From positions 248,001 to 312,000 of the forward strand of contig NZ_LR733817.1 of the NCBI RefSeq assembly GCF_902506165.1: 64,000 bases of DNA, in the 5' to 3' direction. Source of the stretch: Bosea sp. 29B (GTDB lineage: Bacteria; Pseudomonadota; Alphaproteobacteria; Rhizobiales; Beijerinckiaceae). Positions 1 to 7,352 of this stretch are shown here, piece by piece; positions within the stretch are counted from its first letter, which is position 1, and each line of letters opens with the position of its first letter. The position numbers were made by a program, and so were the translations under genes. The notes beneath the pieces were generated by a model, which worked only from the letters and a program-made list of their open reading frames with translations, did not search any database and was not told where the DNA came from.

Positions 1-1
1 T

Positions 2-1186
2 GTCGCGATCGCGCAGCTCCTGCTCGACCATGGCGCCGACCCAAATGCCCTGTTCAGCGACGGCAGCAACCATTTCACCCCGCTGACCGGCGTCATCGGC
101 GGCGGCGAGGGCAACCAGCCCCCGCACCCGCGGGCAGAGGCGCTGGCGCGGCTCCTGATCGCCCGCGGCGCCGATCCGCTCAATGGTCAGGCGCTTTACA
201 ACTCCTCGCTCGGCGCCGACGACGTCACCTGGCTCGACCTGCTCTGGAACGAGACGGAGAAGCGCGGTGAGATCGGGCGCTGGCGCGAGCCGGTGAGGGA
301 GCTGCCGGCGCCGCCGCTCGACTACCTCCTCGGCAACGCCGTGCCGCGCCAGCCAAAGCGCGCCGCCTGGCTTCTCGCCCATGGCGCCGATGCCCACGCG
401 CTCAACGCCTATTCGCAGCAAAGCCTGGTCAAGCAAGCCATGCTCGACGGCCGCAGCGATCTCGTGCGCCTGCTCGTCGACAATGGCGCCAGCCCGGTCG
501 AGCTCCATGGGCAGGAGGCCTTCACCGCAGCGGTAGCTCGTGGCGACGAGATACAGGCGCGCCAACTGCTCGCCGGCAATCCTGAGTTCCTGCTCAGCCC
601 TGCGCCCCTGTTCGTCGCAATCCGGCAGGGCAAGCCAGAGATCGCGGCGCTGGCGCTCCGCTTAGGCGTCTCGCCGGATGCACAGACACGCGACGGCGTC
701 CGCGCTTTGCACGAGGCGGCAGGGAGCGATGCGATCGAGATCGTTGCACTCCTGGTCGAGGCGAGCGCGCAGATCGATCCGATCGAGCGCCGCTATCGCT
801 CGACCCCGCTCGGCTGGGCGCGGCATCAGGGCGCCAGTGCCGCGCAGATCTATCTGGCCTCGCGCAGCAGCGACATCCAGGCTCTGTGCGAAGCCGCCGA
901 GATCGAGCGGCTGGAGGCGCTCATCGCTGAGGAGCCGGCGCTGGCCACTGCGCCGGCCCGCTCCGGCGAGGCGCCGCTGTTCTGCCTCCCCGACGACGAC
1001 ATCAGCGCCTGCGATCTCGTCGACTTCCTGCTGGCGGCCGGGGCCGATCCGAAGGTACGCAACGCGGAAGAGCTGACGCCGGCGGAAGTCGCGCGCAAGC
1101 GAGGGCTGCTGGATGCCGCAGCGCTGATCGAAGCCTCCCTTCTCCCCTCGGGGGAGAAGGTGGCAGCGCGAAGCGCTGACGGATGA
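2..1186 (+). CDS. Ankyrin-repeat protein, 5' end outside the window
   Basis: The reading frame is open from the first bases of the window, so the real start lies upstream; a GTG at 293 is only an internal codon. The translation carries several degenerate ankyrin units of the type LLxxGADP, for example near the N-terminal edge and again in the last third, typical of a protein-protein interaction scaffold. No enzymatic domain or signal peptide is visible in the part seen. The last 15 or so residues (LLPSGEKVAARSADG) are encoded by an intergenic-type palindromic repeat, so the native C-terminus may have been replaced when that repeat inserted. Partner and cellular role are unknown. Confidence 0.8.
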   Translation, partial: VAIAQLLLDHGADPNALFSDGSNHFTPLTGVIGGGEGNQPPHPRAEALARLLIARGADPLNGQALYNSSLGADDVTWLDLLWNETEKRGEIGRWREPVRELPAPPLDYLLGNAVPRQPKRAAWLLAHGADAHALNAYSQQSLVKQAMLDGRSDLVRLLVDNGASPVELHGQEAFTAAVARGDEIQARQLLAGNPEFLLSPAPLFVAIRQGKPEIAALALRLGVSPDAQTRDGVRALHEAAGSDAIEIVALLVEASAQIDPIERRYRSTPLGWARHQGASAAQIYLASRSSDIQALCEAAEIERLEALIAEEPALATAPARSGEAPLFCLPDDDISACDLVDFLLAAGADPKVRNAEELTPAEVARKRGLLDAAALIEASLLPSGEKVAARSADG

Positions 1187-1282
1187 GGGAAGGGCTGCGC
1201 AAGCGGCCCTTTTTCGTCTCACCCGGTCGAACCGCCCTCATCCCCTGCCGGACCTTCTCCCCCGAGGGGAGGAGGAGGCTCC
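1138..1282. repeat. Palindromic intergenic repeat, family A
   Basis: A perfect 10-bp hairpin (CCTTCTCCCC, loop TCG, GGGGAGAAGG at 1138-1160) is followed by a GC-rich spacer and a second, inverted relative of the same arm ending near 1282. The layout is that of the REP-like mosaic elements common between genes in Rhizobiales. The left arm overlaps the 3' end of the ankyrin gene and supplies its final codons. Confidence 0.6.
1190..1214 (+). terminator. Probable intrinsic terminator of the ankyrin gene
   Basis: AAGGGC at 1190-1195 pairs with GCCCTT at 1206-1211 around a short inner GC stem and is followed by a run of five T. It lies four bases after the stop codon, inside the family A repeat. 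Confidence 0.5.
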
Positions 1283-1296
1283 AGGGAAAAGGAAGC

Positions 1297-3081
1297 TTAG
1301 GCCGCCTCCAGCCCGAACTGGAGCGCCGCAAGCCGCGCGTAGAGCCCGCCCTTGGCGACGAGGGCGGCGTGGGTGCCTTCCTCGACCACCCGCCCGTCCT
1401 CCATCACCAGGATACGGTCGGCGGAGAGGATCGTCGCAAGGCGGTGCGCGACGACCAAAGTGGTCCGCCCCTGCATCAGCCGGTCGAGCGCATCCTGCAC
1501 GGCGCGTTCGCTTTCCGAATCGAGCGCCGAGGTCGCCTCGTCCAGCAACAGGATGGGGGCATCCTTCAGCACGGCGCGCGCGATGGCGAGGCGCTGGCGC
1601 TGTCCGCCCGACAAGGTGACACCGCGCTCGCCGATGATGGTGTCGTAACCCTCGGGCAAGGCCCGGATGAAGCCGTCGGCGGCGGCGAGCTGAGCGGCGT
1701 CCTCGATCTCAGCCCGGCTCGCTCCAGGACGGCCATAGGCGATGTTGTCGGCCACCGAGACGCCGAACACGGTCGGCTCCTGCGGCACCAGCGCAAAGCG
1801 GCTGCGCCACTCGGTCGGATCGGCCTCGGGCCCCGCGACGCCGTCGACGACGACGCGACCGGCGAAGGGGTCGTAGAAGCGCAGCGCCAGTTGCAGCACC
1901 GTGCTCTTGCCGGCGCCGGAAGGCCCGACCAGCGCGACCCGCTCGCCTGGCTTGATCGAAAGGTCGAGATCGGCCAGCGCGAGATTGCTGCGGCCGGGAT
2001 AGTGGAAGGAGACGCCCTCGAAGGAAAGCGCGCCCACCGGTGGTGTCGGCAACGCCTTCGGATGCGGCGGCGCGGCGATCGCCGGCTTGGTCGCAAGGAT
2101 CTCGCCGAGCCGTCCGGCTGCGCCGGCCGCGGCGGAGATATCGCCATAGACTTCCGAAAGCTGGCCGAGCGAGCTTGCCGCCAGCACAGCATAGAGCACG
2201 AACTGCGACAGGCGCCCGCCACTCATCCGCCCGGCGAAGACCTCGGTCGCGCCGACCCAGAGCACCAGCACGACGCTGGCCGAGACCAGGAAGATCGCGA
2301 TGCCGGAAAGCCAGGCGCGCGAACGCGTCGCATCGCGCGAGGCGTCATAGGCGCCGTCCGAGGCGCCCTGGAAGCGCTGCGTCGTCGCGCGCTCGGCGCC
2401 GAAGGACTGCATGGTCCGGATCGCGCCGATCGCTTCCGAGGCGAAGGCGGAGGCGTCGGCGAGCCGGTCCTGCGCGGCACGGGCACGCTTGCGCACGCTG
2501 CGGCCCGAGAAGACCAGCGGCAGCACGACGAGCGGAATCGCGCCGATCACGATCGCCGAGAGCTGCGGGCTGGTCGCGATCATCAGCGCCAGCGCACCAA
2601 GGAACATGATGCCGTTGCGCAGGGCGATCGAGGCGGTCGAGGCGAAGGTCGACTTGATCTGCGTGGTATCGGCGGTCAGGCGGGAGACCAGGTCACCGGC
2701 GCGGCTGGCATCGAAGAAGGCCGGCTCGAGCCGGGTCAGATGCGCGAAGACGTCGGCCCGCAATTGCGAGACGACACGCTCGCCGACCGTCATCACCAGG
2801 TAAAAGCGAAACGAGCTCGCCAGCGCCAGAACGGCGACGACGCCGATCAGGATCGCGAAATAGGAATTCGCCAGCTGCTGTTCGCCGCCGGAAAAGCCGA
2901 CGTCGATGACGCGCCGGACCGCCATGGGCAGCGCCAGGGTCGCGACCGAGGCGACGATCAATGCAACCAGCGCGAAGGCGATCCGCTGCTTCTGGGCCAG
3001 CGCATAGGGCCAGAACGAGCGCAGCGCGCTGAAATCGGGCCGCGCCTTCTGGTCTTCGTTGTTCTCGTTCGCCACGCTCAC
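1297..3081 (-). CDS. ABC transporter, fused permease and ATPase (MsbA/LipA-exporter type)
   Basis: Half-size ABC exporter of 594 residues, the usual length of the family. Residues about 30-310 form a six-helix transmembrane domain and residues about 350-590 the ATPase. Walker A GPSGAGKS is at 386-393, the LSGGQ signature at 490-494, Walker B ILLLDE at 510-515 and the switch histidine at 546, so the ATPase should be active as a homodimer in the inner membrane. The substrate cannot be read from sequence; relatives move lipids, drugs or peptides. It stands alone, with rpmE divergent and 138 bp away. Confidence 0.9.
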   Translation of the reverse strand: MSVANENNEDQKARPDFSALRSFWPYALAQKQRIAFALVALIVASVATLALPMAVRRVIDVGFSGGEQQLANSYFAILIGVVAVLALASSFRFYLVMTVGERVVSQLRADVFAHLTRLEPAFFDASRAGDLVSRLTADTTQIKSTFASTASIALRNGIMFLGALALMIATSPQLSAIVIGAIPLVVLPLVFSGRSVRKRARAAQDRLADASAFASEAIGAIRTMQSFGAERATTQRFQGASDGAYDASRDATRSRAWLSGIAIFLVSASVVLVLWVGATEVFAGRMSGGRLSQFVLYAVLAASSLGQLSEVYGDISAAAGAAGRLGEILATKPAIAAPPHPKALPTPPVGALSFEGVSFHYPGRSNLALADLDLSIKPGERVALVGPSGAGKSTVLQLALRFYDPFAGRVVVDGVAGPEADPTEWRSRFALVPQEPTVFGVSVADNIAYGRPGASRAEIEDAAQLAAADGFIRALPEGYDTIIGERGVTLSGGQRQRLAIARAVLKDAPILLLDEATSALDSESERAVQDALDRLMQGRTTLVVAHRLATILSADRILVMEDGRVVEEGTHAALVAKGGLYARLAALQFGLEAA

Positions 3082-3094
3082 TCATCCTGAAAAG

Positions 3095-3123
3095 CTTGCA
3101 CCGTCGCTGCGGCTGCGCTATGG
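3095..3123 (+). promoter_or_regulatory. Candidate sigma-70 promoter for rpmE
   Basis: CTTGCA at 3095-3100, a 17-bp spacer and CTATGG at 3118-3123 resemble the alphaproteobacterial CTTGAC / CTATAT pattern. It lies about 95 bp before the rpmE start in the gap to the divergent ABC exporter. Confidence 0.35.
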
Positions 3124-3219
3124 GCAGCCCACTTCACAACAGGCTCATACGAATTGTTCGAAGAGCCGGCGATGCGCGCCGAGTTCCGGCCGCCAGCTTT
3201 TCGAATTGAGGATTTCGCC

Positions 3220-3453
3220 ATGAAGACCGGCATTCATCCCGACTACCACACCATCAAGGTCGTCATGACCGATGGCACCGAATACTTCACGCGTTCGACG
3301 CTGGGCAAGGAGGGGGACACCCTCAACCTCGACATCGACCCGAAGACCCACCCGGCCTGGACCGGCGGCACCCAGCACATGCTGGACCGCGGCGGCCGCG
3401 TCTCGCGCTTCAACTCGCGTTTCGGCGCGCTGGGCGCCCTCGGCAAGAAGTAA
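3220..3453 (+). CDS. rpmE: 50S ribosomal protein L31 (bL31), cysteine-free form
   Basis: Protein of 77 residues in the large ribosomal subunit. It opens with [10 protein letters not shown], keeps the family core ([18 protein letters not shown]) and ends in the RVSRFNSRF block. The four zinc-binding cysteines of the C+ form are absent, as in most alphaproteobacteria. An upstream in-frame ATG at 3154 would add a non-family extension; the ATG at 3220 is preceded by GAGG and fits the family start. A strong terminator follows, so it is monocistronic. Confidence 0.96.
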   Translation: MKTGIHPDYHTIKVVMTDGTEYFTRSTLGKEGDTLNLDIDPKTHPAWTGGTQHMLDRGGRVSRFNSRFGALGALGKK

Positions 3454-3496
3454 TTCTCGGGTTTCGCGGCCTTTCGGGCCCGCGAGCACGACAGAA

Positions 3497-3523
3497 AAGC
3501 CCGGCCTCACGGCCGGGCTTTTT
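3497..3523 (+). terminator. Intrinsic terminator of rpmE
   Basis: Perfect 10-bp stem AAGCCCGGCC / GGCCGGGCTT with a TCAC loop, followed by T residues, 43 bp after the rpmE stop. Confidence 0.85.
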
Positions 3524-3560
3524 GCGTTGATGGCGACGATAGGCCGCGGTCAGGCTTGGC

Positions 3561-3667
3561 GTCATTCTCGGGCGAAGCGAAGCGTAGACCCGAGAATCTC
3601 AGGACGAGAAGGCGCTATCAGGAGCCTCCTCCGGCCTGAGATGCTCGGGTCAAGCCCGAGCATGACG
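3561..3667. repeat. Palindromic intergenic repeat, family B
   Basis: Two hairpins flank a spacer: TTCTCGGG (3565-3572) with CCCGAGAA (3589-3596), and ATGCTCGGG (3641-3649) with CCCGAGCAT (3655-3663). The outer ends GTCATTCTCG and CGAGCATGAC are also inverted relatives. This is a REP-like mosaic element lying between the convergent rpmE and rcdA genes. Confidence 0.6.
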
Positions 3668-3677
3668 TCTGGAATTT

Positions 3678-4205
3678 TCAGCGCAGCAGGCCGAGCCGGG
3701 CCTGCAGGCTCTCGATCTGGCCGCGCACTGGATTTGCCAGCGCGGGGCGAACGGCGCCCGACATCTGCTGGTCGAGATTGCGGATGCGCTCCTGCAGGCG
3801 GATCGAGTGAGCGACCAGATCGCGCAGGCGCTGCGGCAGACGCGCCGCCTCGGCGCTGCTCGGCTGCAGCATCGGCTCGGCGATGCGCACCTTGTTGTGT
3901 TCACTGCGCGCCTGATCGGCGCTCATCTCGCCCTCGGCGACGGCGCGCTGCACCAGGAGCCAGGAGGCGATCTGCATCAGCCGCGTCGTCAGGCGCATGC
4001 TCTCGGTCGCATAGGTCAGCGAGACCTCGCGCGGCAGAGCGGCCGATTCGGCCCGCCCCTCGCCATCGAGATAGGAGGCGGTGGCCTCGACCAAACCCAT
4101 GCCTTCGCGGAACAGCTGCATGAACGCGTCAGACTTGACGAAGCTGCGCGCAAACGGGATCGCGCCATCGTCGGCCTCGGGCCTCAGCATCGTCAAATCG
4201 GTCAT
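3678..4205 (-). CDS. rcdA: RcdA/DUF1465 family, regulator of CtrA degradation
   Basis: A 175-residue, mostly helical protein of the DUF1465 family, to which Caulobacter RcdA belongs. RcdA is an adaptor in the CpdR-RcdA-PopA hierarchy that delivers the master regulator CtrA and other substrates to ClpXP. Recognisable family stretches are the N-terminal IPFARSFVKSDAF block, the central TYATESMRLTTRLMQIASWL helix and the C-terminal SIRLQERIRNLDQQM helix. The start is the ATG facing the 364-bp gap that holds a candidate small RNA and a CtrA-type box. Function is by family; adaptor activity here is inferred. Confidence 0.85.
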   Translation of the reverse strand: MTDLTMLRPEADDGAIPFARSFVKSDAFMQLFREGMGLVEATASYLDGEGRAESAALPREVSLTYATESMRLTTRLMQIASWLLVQRAVAEGEMSADQARSEHNKVRIAEPMLQPSSAEAARLPQRLRDLVAHSIRLQERIRNLDQQMSGAVRPALANPVRGQIESLQARLGLLR

Positions 4206-4386
4206 CCCATGTCTCCAATCGGCACAGTGGCGCGCGATCGAAGGACGCGACGCCGGACTGGCCGGGACATCGCAAGGATAACGCCATCACTCTGTCGGCG
4301 CCGCGGTAACATATCATTAAGGTTAACGGTGCCATGGTCCGGCCCGGTGGCGCCCCGCCCTTGCCCGATAATCCGGGCAGCAGACC

Positions 4387-4414
4387 AAAAAAAGAGCCGC
4401 CCCGAAGGCGGCTC
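4387..4414 (-). terminator. Rho-independent terminator ending the candidate small RNA
   Basis: Eight-bp GC-rich stem (4394-4401 with 4407-4414) and a run of seven U on the minus strand (A run at 4387-4393). It could also end transcripts of the secreted-protein gene at 4570-4866. Confidence 0.8.
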
Positions 4415-4483
4415 GAAGGTCAACAGGGAGGCGTCAAACAGAGTGGGCAGGAGCCACTCGACATCCAGACAAACTGGATGATG
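4387..4483 (-). ncRNA. Candidate small RNA with three hairpins and an intrinsic terminator
   Basis: Read on the minus strand, three perfect stems follow each other within 97 nt: CATCCAG/CTGGATG (4480-4462, 5-nt loop), GAGTGG/CCACTC (4459-4441, loop CTCCTGC), and GAGCCGCC/GGCGGCTC (4414-4394) followed by seven U. The second loop and the linker GCCTCCC before the terminator are pyrimidine-rich anti-Shine-Dalgarno motifs, as in Hfq-dependent rhizobial RNAs such as the alpha-r families. No gene overlaps it. A weak promoter (GTTAAC, 18 bp, AAGTAT at 4495-4490) would start transcription near 4483. The alternative is a long leader or terminator of flanking genes. Confidence 0.5.
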
Positions 4484-4503
4484 CGATTCATACTTTGGAA
4501 TCG

Positions 4504-4519
4504 TTAAGCGGCCGTTAAC
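4504..4519. promoter_or_regulatory. CtrA-type box TTAA-N7-TTAAC
   Basis: TTAA at 4504-4507 and TTAAC at 4515-4519 are separated by seven bases (GCGGCCG). The opposite strand also reads TTAA-N7-TTAAC. This is an exact match to the consensus bound by CtrA in Alphaproteobacteria. It sits just upstream of the candidate small RNA promoter and 300 bp upstream of rcdA on the same strand. Confidence 0.5.
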
Positions 4520-4569
4520 GCCGCCCGAAAATGCGACAAATTCGAACGATCCTGACGCATTCCAGAATC

Positions 4570-4866
4570 TCAGCGCGTCACCGTCAGCTTCAGGCCGAAA
4601 CGCTCGCTGACGAAGCGCTCGCCGAGCGAATAGCGATAGGTGCCTCCCAGGCTGACGCTGGGCGCGATCTCGCGCCGGATCTCGATGCTGTGGCCACCGA
4701 GCACCGTGACCGGCGCCTGCATGATCACGGTGGTCTGCGGCCAACGGAGCTGGAAGGCTGCGAGCGGCTTGCCGCCATCCTCGCGCAGCCCGATCCTGGC
4801 AGTGTCCTCAACGGCGAGAGCCGGCATGGCGGCGAGCAAGGCTATGGCGAGTGCGACGAGGCGCAT
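4570..4866 (-). CDS. Small secreted protein of unknown function
   Basis: A 98-residue product whose first 18 or so residues (MRLVALAIALLAAMPALA) form a clear Sec signal peptide with an A-L-A cleavage site. The mature part, about 80 residues, is beta-rich and has no recognised motif. I chose the ATG at 4866 because AGGAGA lies eight bases upstream and the signal peptide begins there; a longer frame from 4947 would bury it. The product is expected in the periplasm. Neighbours give no functional hint. Confidence 0.7.
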   Translation of the reverse strand: MRLVALAIALLAAMPALAVEDTARIGLREDGGKPLAAFQLRWPQTTVIMQAPVTVLGGHSIEIRREIAPSVSLGGTYRYSLGERFVSERFGLKLTVTR

Positions 4867-5163
4867 CGTCTTGTCTCCTGTCGAAAGCAGGCGCGCGATC
4901 GGGGACGGCGTGCAGCCGTCTCTCCGCTCGTTTCCACCTGTTGTCATTGTCGGAAGCGGCCCCGGCCGAGACGTTGCGTCGGCGCGGGCGGGCGGCGTTC
5001 GGCCGCCTTCTGTCCACGTCCTCAGGATAGGCGCTTCGGCTCGCGCTGCGAAGATGAATATCCGTTCATCGGCTGGTGCATCTTGTCGCGTGGCGGGAAG
5101 GACTCACCCGCCAGCGGAAATGCCGCCCTGCCCGTTGCCGCTCTTGACCGCCGCGGTTTCGCC

Positions 5164-5361
5164 TCAGGCCTTCTTGAAGAAGGCGTCGGCTGCCGAGCGC
5201 GAGGCCGACTTCTTCTCGCGCGCTTCCTTCAGCCGCTCGATCTCCGCTTCCAGAACCGCGATCCGCTCGCTGAGTTCGGTGACCGCGAGTTGCGACAGAT
5301 CCTGCCCGATCTCATGGGCCCGCTTCGGCACGGGGCGATCATCGTCGAGAAATCCAGCCAT
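5164..5361 (-). CDS. DUF1192 family small coiled-coil protein
   Basis: A 65-residue acidic protein beginning MAGFLDDDRP, with a leucine-zipper-like heptad stretch (ELSERIAVLEAEIERLKEA) and a lysine/alanine tail. These are the hallmarks of DUF1192, a short alphaproteobacterial family of unknown role. Two adjacent ATG codons exist at 5364 and 5361; the second has better spacing to GCGAGG. It is divergent from the quinone oxidoreductase gene 80 bp away, an arrangement I recall from other Rhizobiales. Confidence 0.75.
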   Translation of the reverse strand: MAGFLDDDRPVPKRAHEIGQDLSQLAVTELSERIAVLEAEIERLKEAREKKSASRSAADAFFKKA

Positions 5362-5440
5362 CATAGCCTCGCCTTGCATCCTCGGAGCGCGGGAGCTTAA
5401 TCGCAGCACAACGCCAGCACCACAGGCGAGGAGACACCGC

Positions 5441-6439
5441 ATGACCGCCCTGCCCGCGACAATGACCGCCATCGGCTTCGATGCCCCCGGCGGCCCCGAT
5501 GTGCTGAAACCGCAGCAGCGCCCGGTGCCGCAGCCCGGTCCCGGCCAGGTTCTGGTTCATGTCGCGGTCGCCGGCGTCAATCGGCCCGACGTGTTGCAGC
5601 GCATGGGCGGCTATGCCCCGCCACCCGGGGCGTCCGACATTCCCGGGCTGGAGATCGCCGGCCGGATCGTCGCGCTCGGCGAAGGTGTCTCGCGCTACGA
5701 GGTCGGCGACCAGGTCTGTGCGCTCGTCGCCGGCGGCGGCTACGCCGAATACGCCGTGGTCCATGAGGACAATGCCCTGCCGATTCCCTCCGGGCTGTCG
5801 CTGGAAGAAGCCGGCGCGCTCCCCGAGACCTATTTCACCGTCTGGACCAATGTCTTCCAGCGCGGCGGGCTGAAGAAGGGCGAGAGCTTCATGGTGCATG
5901 GCGGCACCTCGGGCATCGGCACCACCGCGATCCAGCTCGCCAAGGCTTTTGGCGCGACCGTGCTGGCGACCGCGGGATCGGACGAAAAATGCGCCGCCTG
6001 CCGTGATCTCGGCGCCGACCATGCCATCAACTATCGTACCGAGGATTTCGTCGCAGCGGCGAAGGCCGCGACCGGCGGGCGCGGCGTCAACCTGATCCTC
6101 GACATGGTCGGCGGCGACTACATCAACCGCAATTACGATGCTGCCGCCGAGAGCGGCCGGATCGTCCAGATCGCCTTCCTCAACGGGCCGAAGGCCGAGG
6201 TCGATTTCCGCCGCCTGATGATGAAGCGGCTGACCCATACCGGCTCGACTTTGCGCCCGCGCACGATTGCCGAGAAAGCCGCGATCGCGCGCGAGCTCGA
6301 GGACAAGGTCTGGCCGCTGCTGACGGAAGGGCGCTGCAAGCCGGTGATCCACGCCCGCTTCCCGCTGGCACAGGCAGCACAGGCGCACGCCTTGATGGAA
6401 AGCAACGCCCATATCGGCAAGATCGTGCTGACGATCTGA
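5441..6439 (+). CDS. NAD(P)H quinone oxidoreductase, zinc-independent MDR (PIG3 type)
   Basis: A 332-residue medium-chain dehydrogenase/reductase. The N-terminal GroES-like fold carries NRPDVLQRMGGYAPPPG, and the Rossmann half carries HGGTSGIGTTAIQLAKA, the NADPH-binding motif of quinone reductases. The catalytic-zinc cysteine and structural cysteine cluster of alcohol dehydrogenases are missing, as expected for PIG3/Qor enzymes, which reduce quinones or reactive carbonyls in the cytosol. The start at 5441 follows GAGGAG by seven bases. Substrate is unknown. Confidence 0.9.
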   Translation: MTALPATMTAIGFDAPGGPDVLKPQQRPVPQPGPGQVLVHVAVAGVNRPDVLQRMGGYAPPPGASDIPGLEIAGRIVALGEGVSRYEVGDQVCALVAGGGYAEYAVVHEDNALPIPSGLSLEEAGALPETYFTVWTNVFQRGGLKKGESFMVHGGTSGIGTTAIQLAKAFGATVLATAGSDEKCAACRDLGADHAINYRTEDFVAAAKAATGGRGVNLILDMVGGDYINRNYDAAAESGRIVQIAFLNGPKAEVDFRRLMMKRLTHTGSTLRPRTIAEKAAIARELEDKVWPLLTEGRCKPVIHARFPLAQAAQAHALMESNAHIGKIVLTI

Positions 6440-6580
6440 GCGATCGGATTGATTGGACAGCCTTCCCGGCTTTGCCTATAAGGCGGCCTATCCTCCTCAT
6501 CGTTGATGATTTGGATGACCGGCCGGGGCGGCCGGTCGGCGCCTGAGAGCTATTGCCCGCGACATTCCAGGAGACGGCCC

Positions 6581-7315
6581 GTGTCACAAACGCCGCTGAT
6601 GCCGAAAGCCACTGCGGTCTGGCTGGTCGAGAACACCTCGCTGACCTTCGAGCAGATCGCCGAGTTCTGCAAACTGCATCCGCTCGAAGTGCGCGGCATC
6701 GCCGATGGCGAAGTCGCCGCCGGCATCAAGGGCCTCGACCCGATCACCTCCGGCCAGCTCACCCGCGAGGAGCTCGAGCGCGCCGCCAAGAACCCGTCGC
6801 ACCAGCTCAAGCTGGCCGAGCGCAAGGTCAAGGTGCCGGAGATCAAGCGCACCAAGGGCCCGCGCTATACCCCGGTCTCGAAGCGCCAGGACCGCCCGAA
6901 CGCGATCCTCTGGCTGCTGCGCAACCATCCCGAGCTCAAGGACGCGCAGATCATCCGCCTGATCGGCACGACCAAGACGACGATCGCCCAGATCCGCGAC
7001 CGCACGCACTGGAATACCCAGCAGCTGCAGCCGATCGACCCGGTCAGCCTCGGCCTTGCCTCGCAGATCGACCTCGACTTCGAAGTGGCCCGCGCCGCCA
7101 AGGAGCGGCCGGCCATGGTCCTGCAGAACACCGGCTCGACCCTGCTCCCGGCCGAGGTGACCACCGCGCCTGAGCCGGCCCCGTCCTCGCAGCCCTTCGC
7201 CGACATGAGCCGGCCGAAGCGGCAGGACGAGGAGAAGATCGACGTCGATTCGGTCTTCGCCAAGCTGAAGCAGCTCAAGCGCCCGGCCGACGAGGACGAC
7301 GACGGCGGCTACTGA
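6581..7315 (+). CDS. trcR: TrcR/DUF1013 cell-cycle transcriptional regulator
   Basis: A 244-residue cytosolic protein of DUF1013. The family member TrcR of Caulobacter associates with RNA polymerase and tunes cell-cycle promoters. Diagnostic stretches are MPKATAVWLVENTSLTFEQI at the start, the conserved IKRTKGPRYTPVSKRQDRP block, a helix-turn-helix-like segment (LIGTTKTTIAQIRDRTHW) and the DPVSLGLCSQ-like motif, here DPVSLGLASQ. The acidic C-terminus ends in DEDDDGGY. I place the start at GTG 6581 because AGGAGA lies seven bases before it; ATG 6599 is the alternative. With rcdA it puts two cell-cycle genes within 4 kb. Confidence 0.88.
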   Translation: MSQTPLMPKATAVWLVENTSLTFEQIAEFCKLHPLEVRGIADGEVAAGIKGLDPITSGQLTREELERAAKNPSHQLKLAERKVKVPEIKRTKGPRYTPVSKRQDRPNAILWLLRNHPELKDAQIIRLIGTTKTTIAQIRDRTHWNTQQLQPIDPVSLGLASQIDLDFEVARAAKERPAMVLQNTGSTLLPAEVTTAPEPAPSSQPFADMSRPKRQDEEKIDVDSVFAKLKQLKRPADEDDDGGY

Positions 7316-7352
7316 GCCCGGCCGACCGGACCACGATTGGAGGCGAGTGACG

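Noticed and set aside
1183..3090. Plus-strand open frame of 635 codons opposite the ABC exporter
   Set aside because: Low-complexity R/G/D-rich translation; the ABC exporter on the other strand has all motifs.
4317..4327. TTAAGGTTAAC just upstream of rcdA as a second CtrA box
   Set aside because: The two halves are separated by two bases, not seven; only the site at 4504-4519 has the correct spacing.
5053..5070. GATGAA-N6-TTCATC inverted repeat in the gap between two minus-strand genes
   Set aside because: Single short palindrome with no matching copy or obvious promoter; too weak to annotate. The rest of this 297-bp gap shows nothing recognisable.
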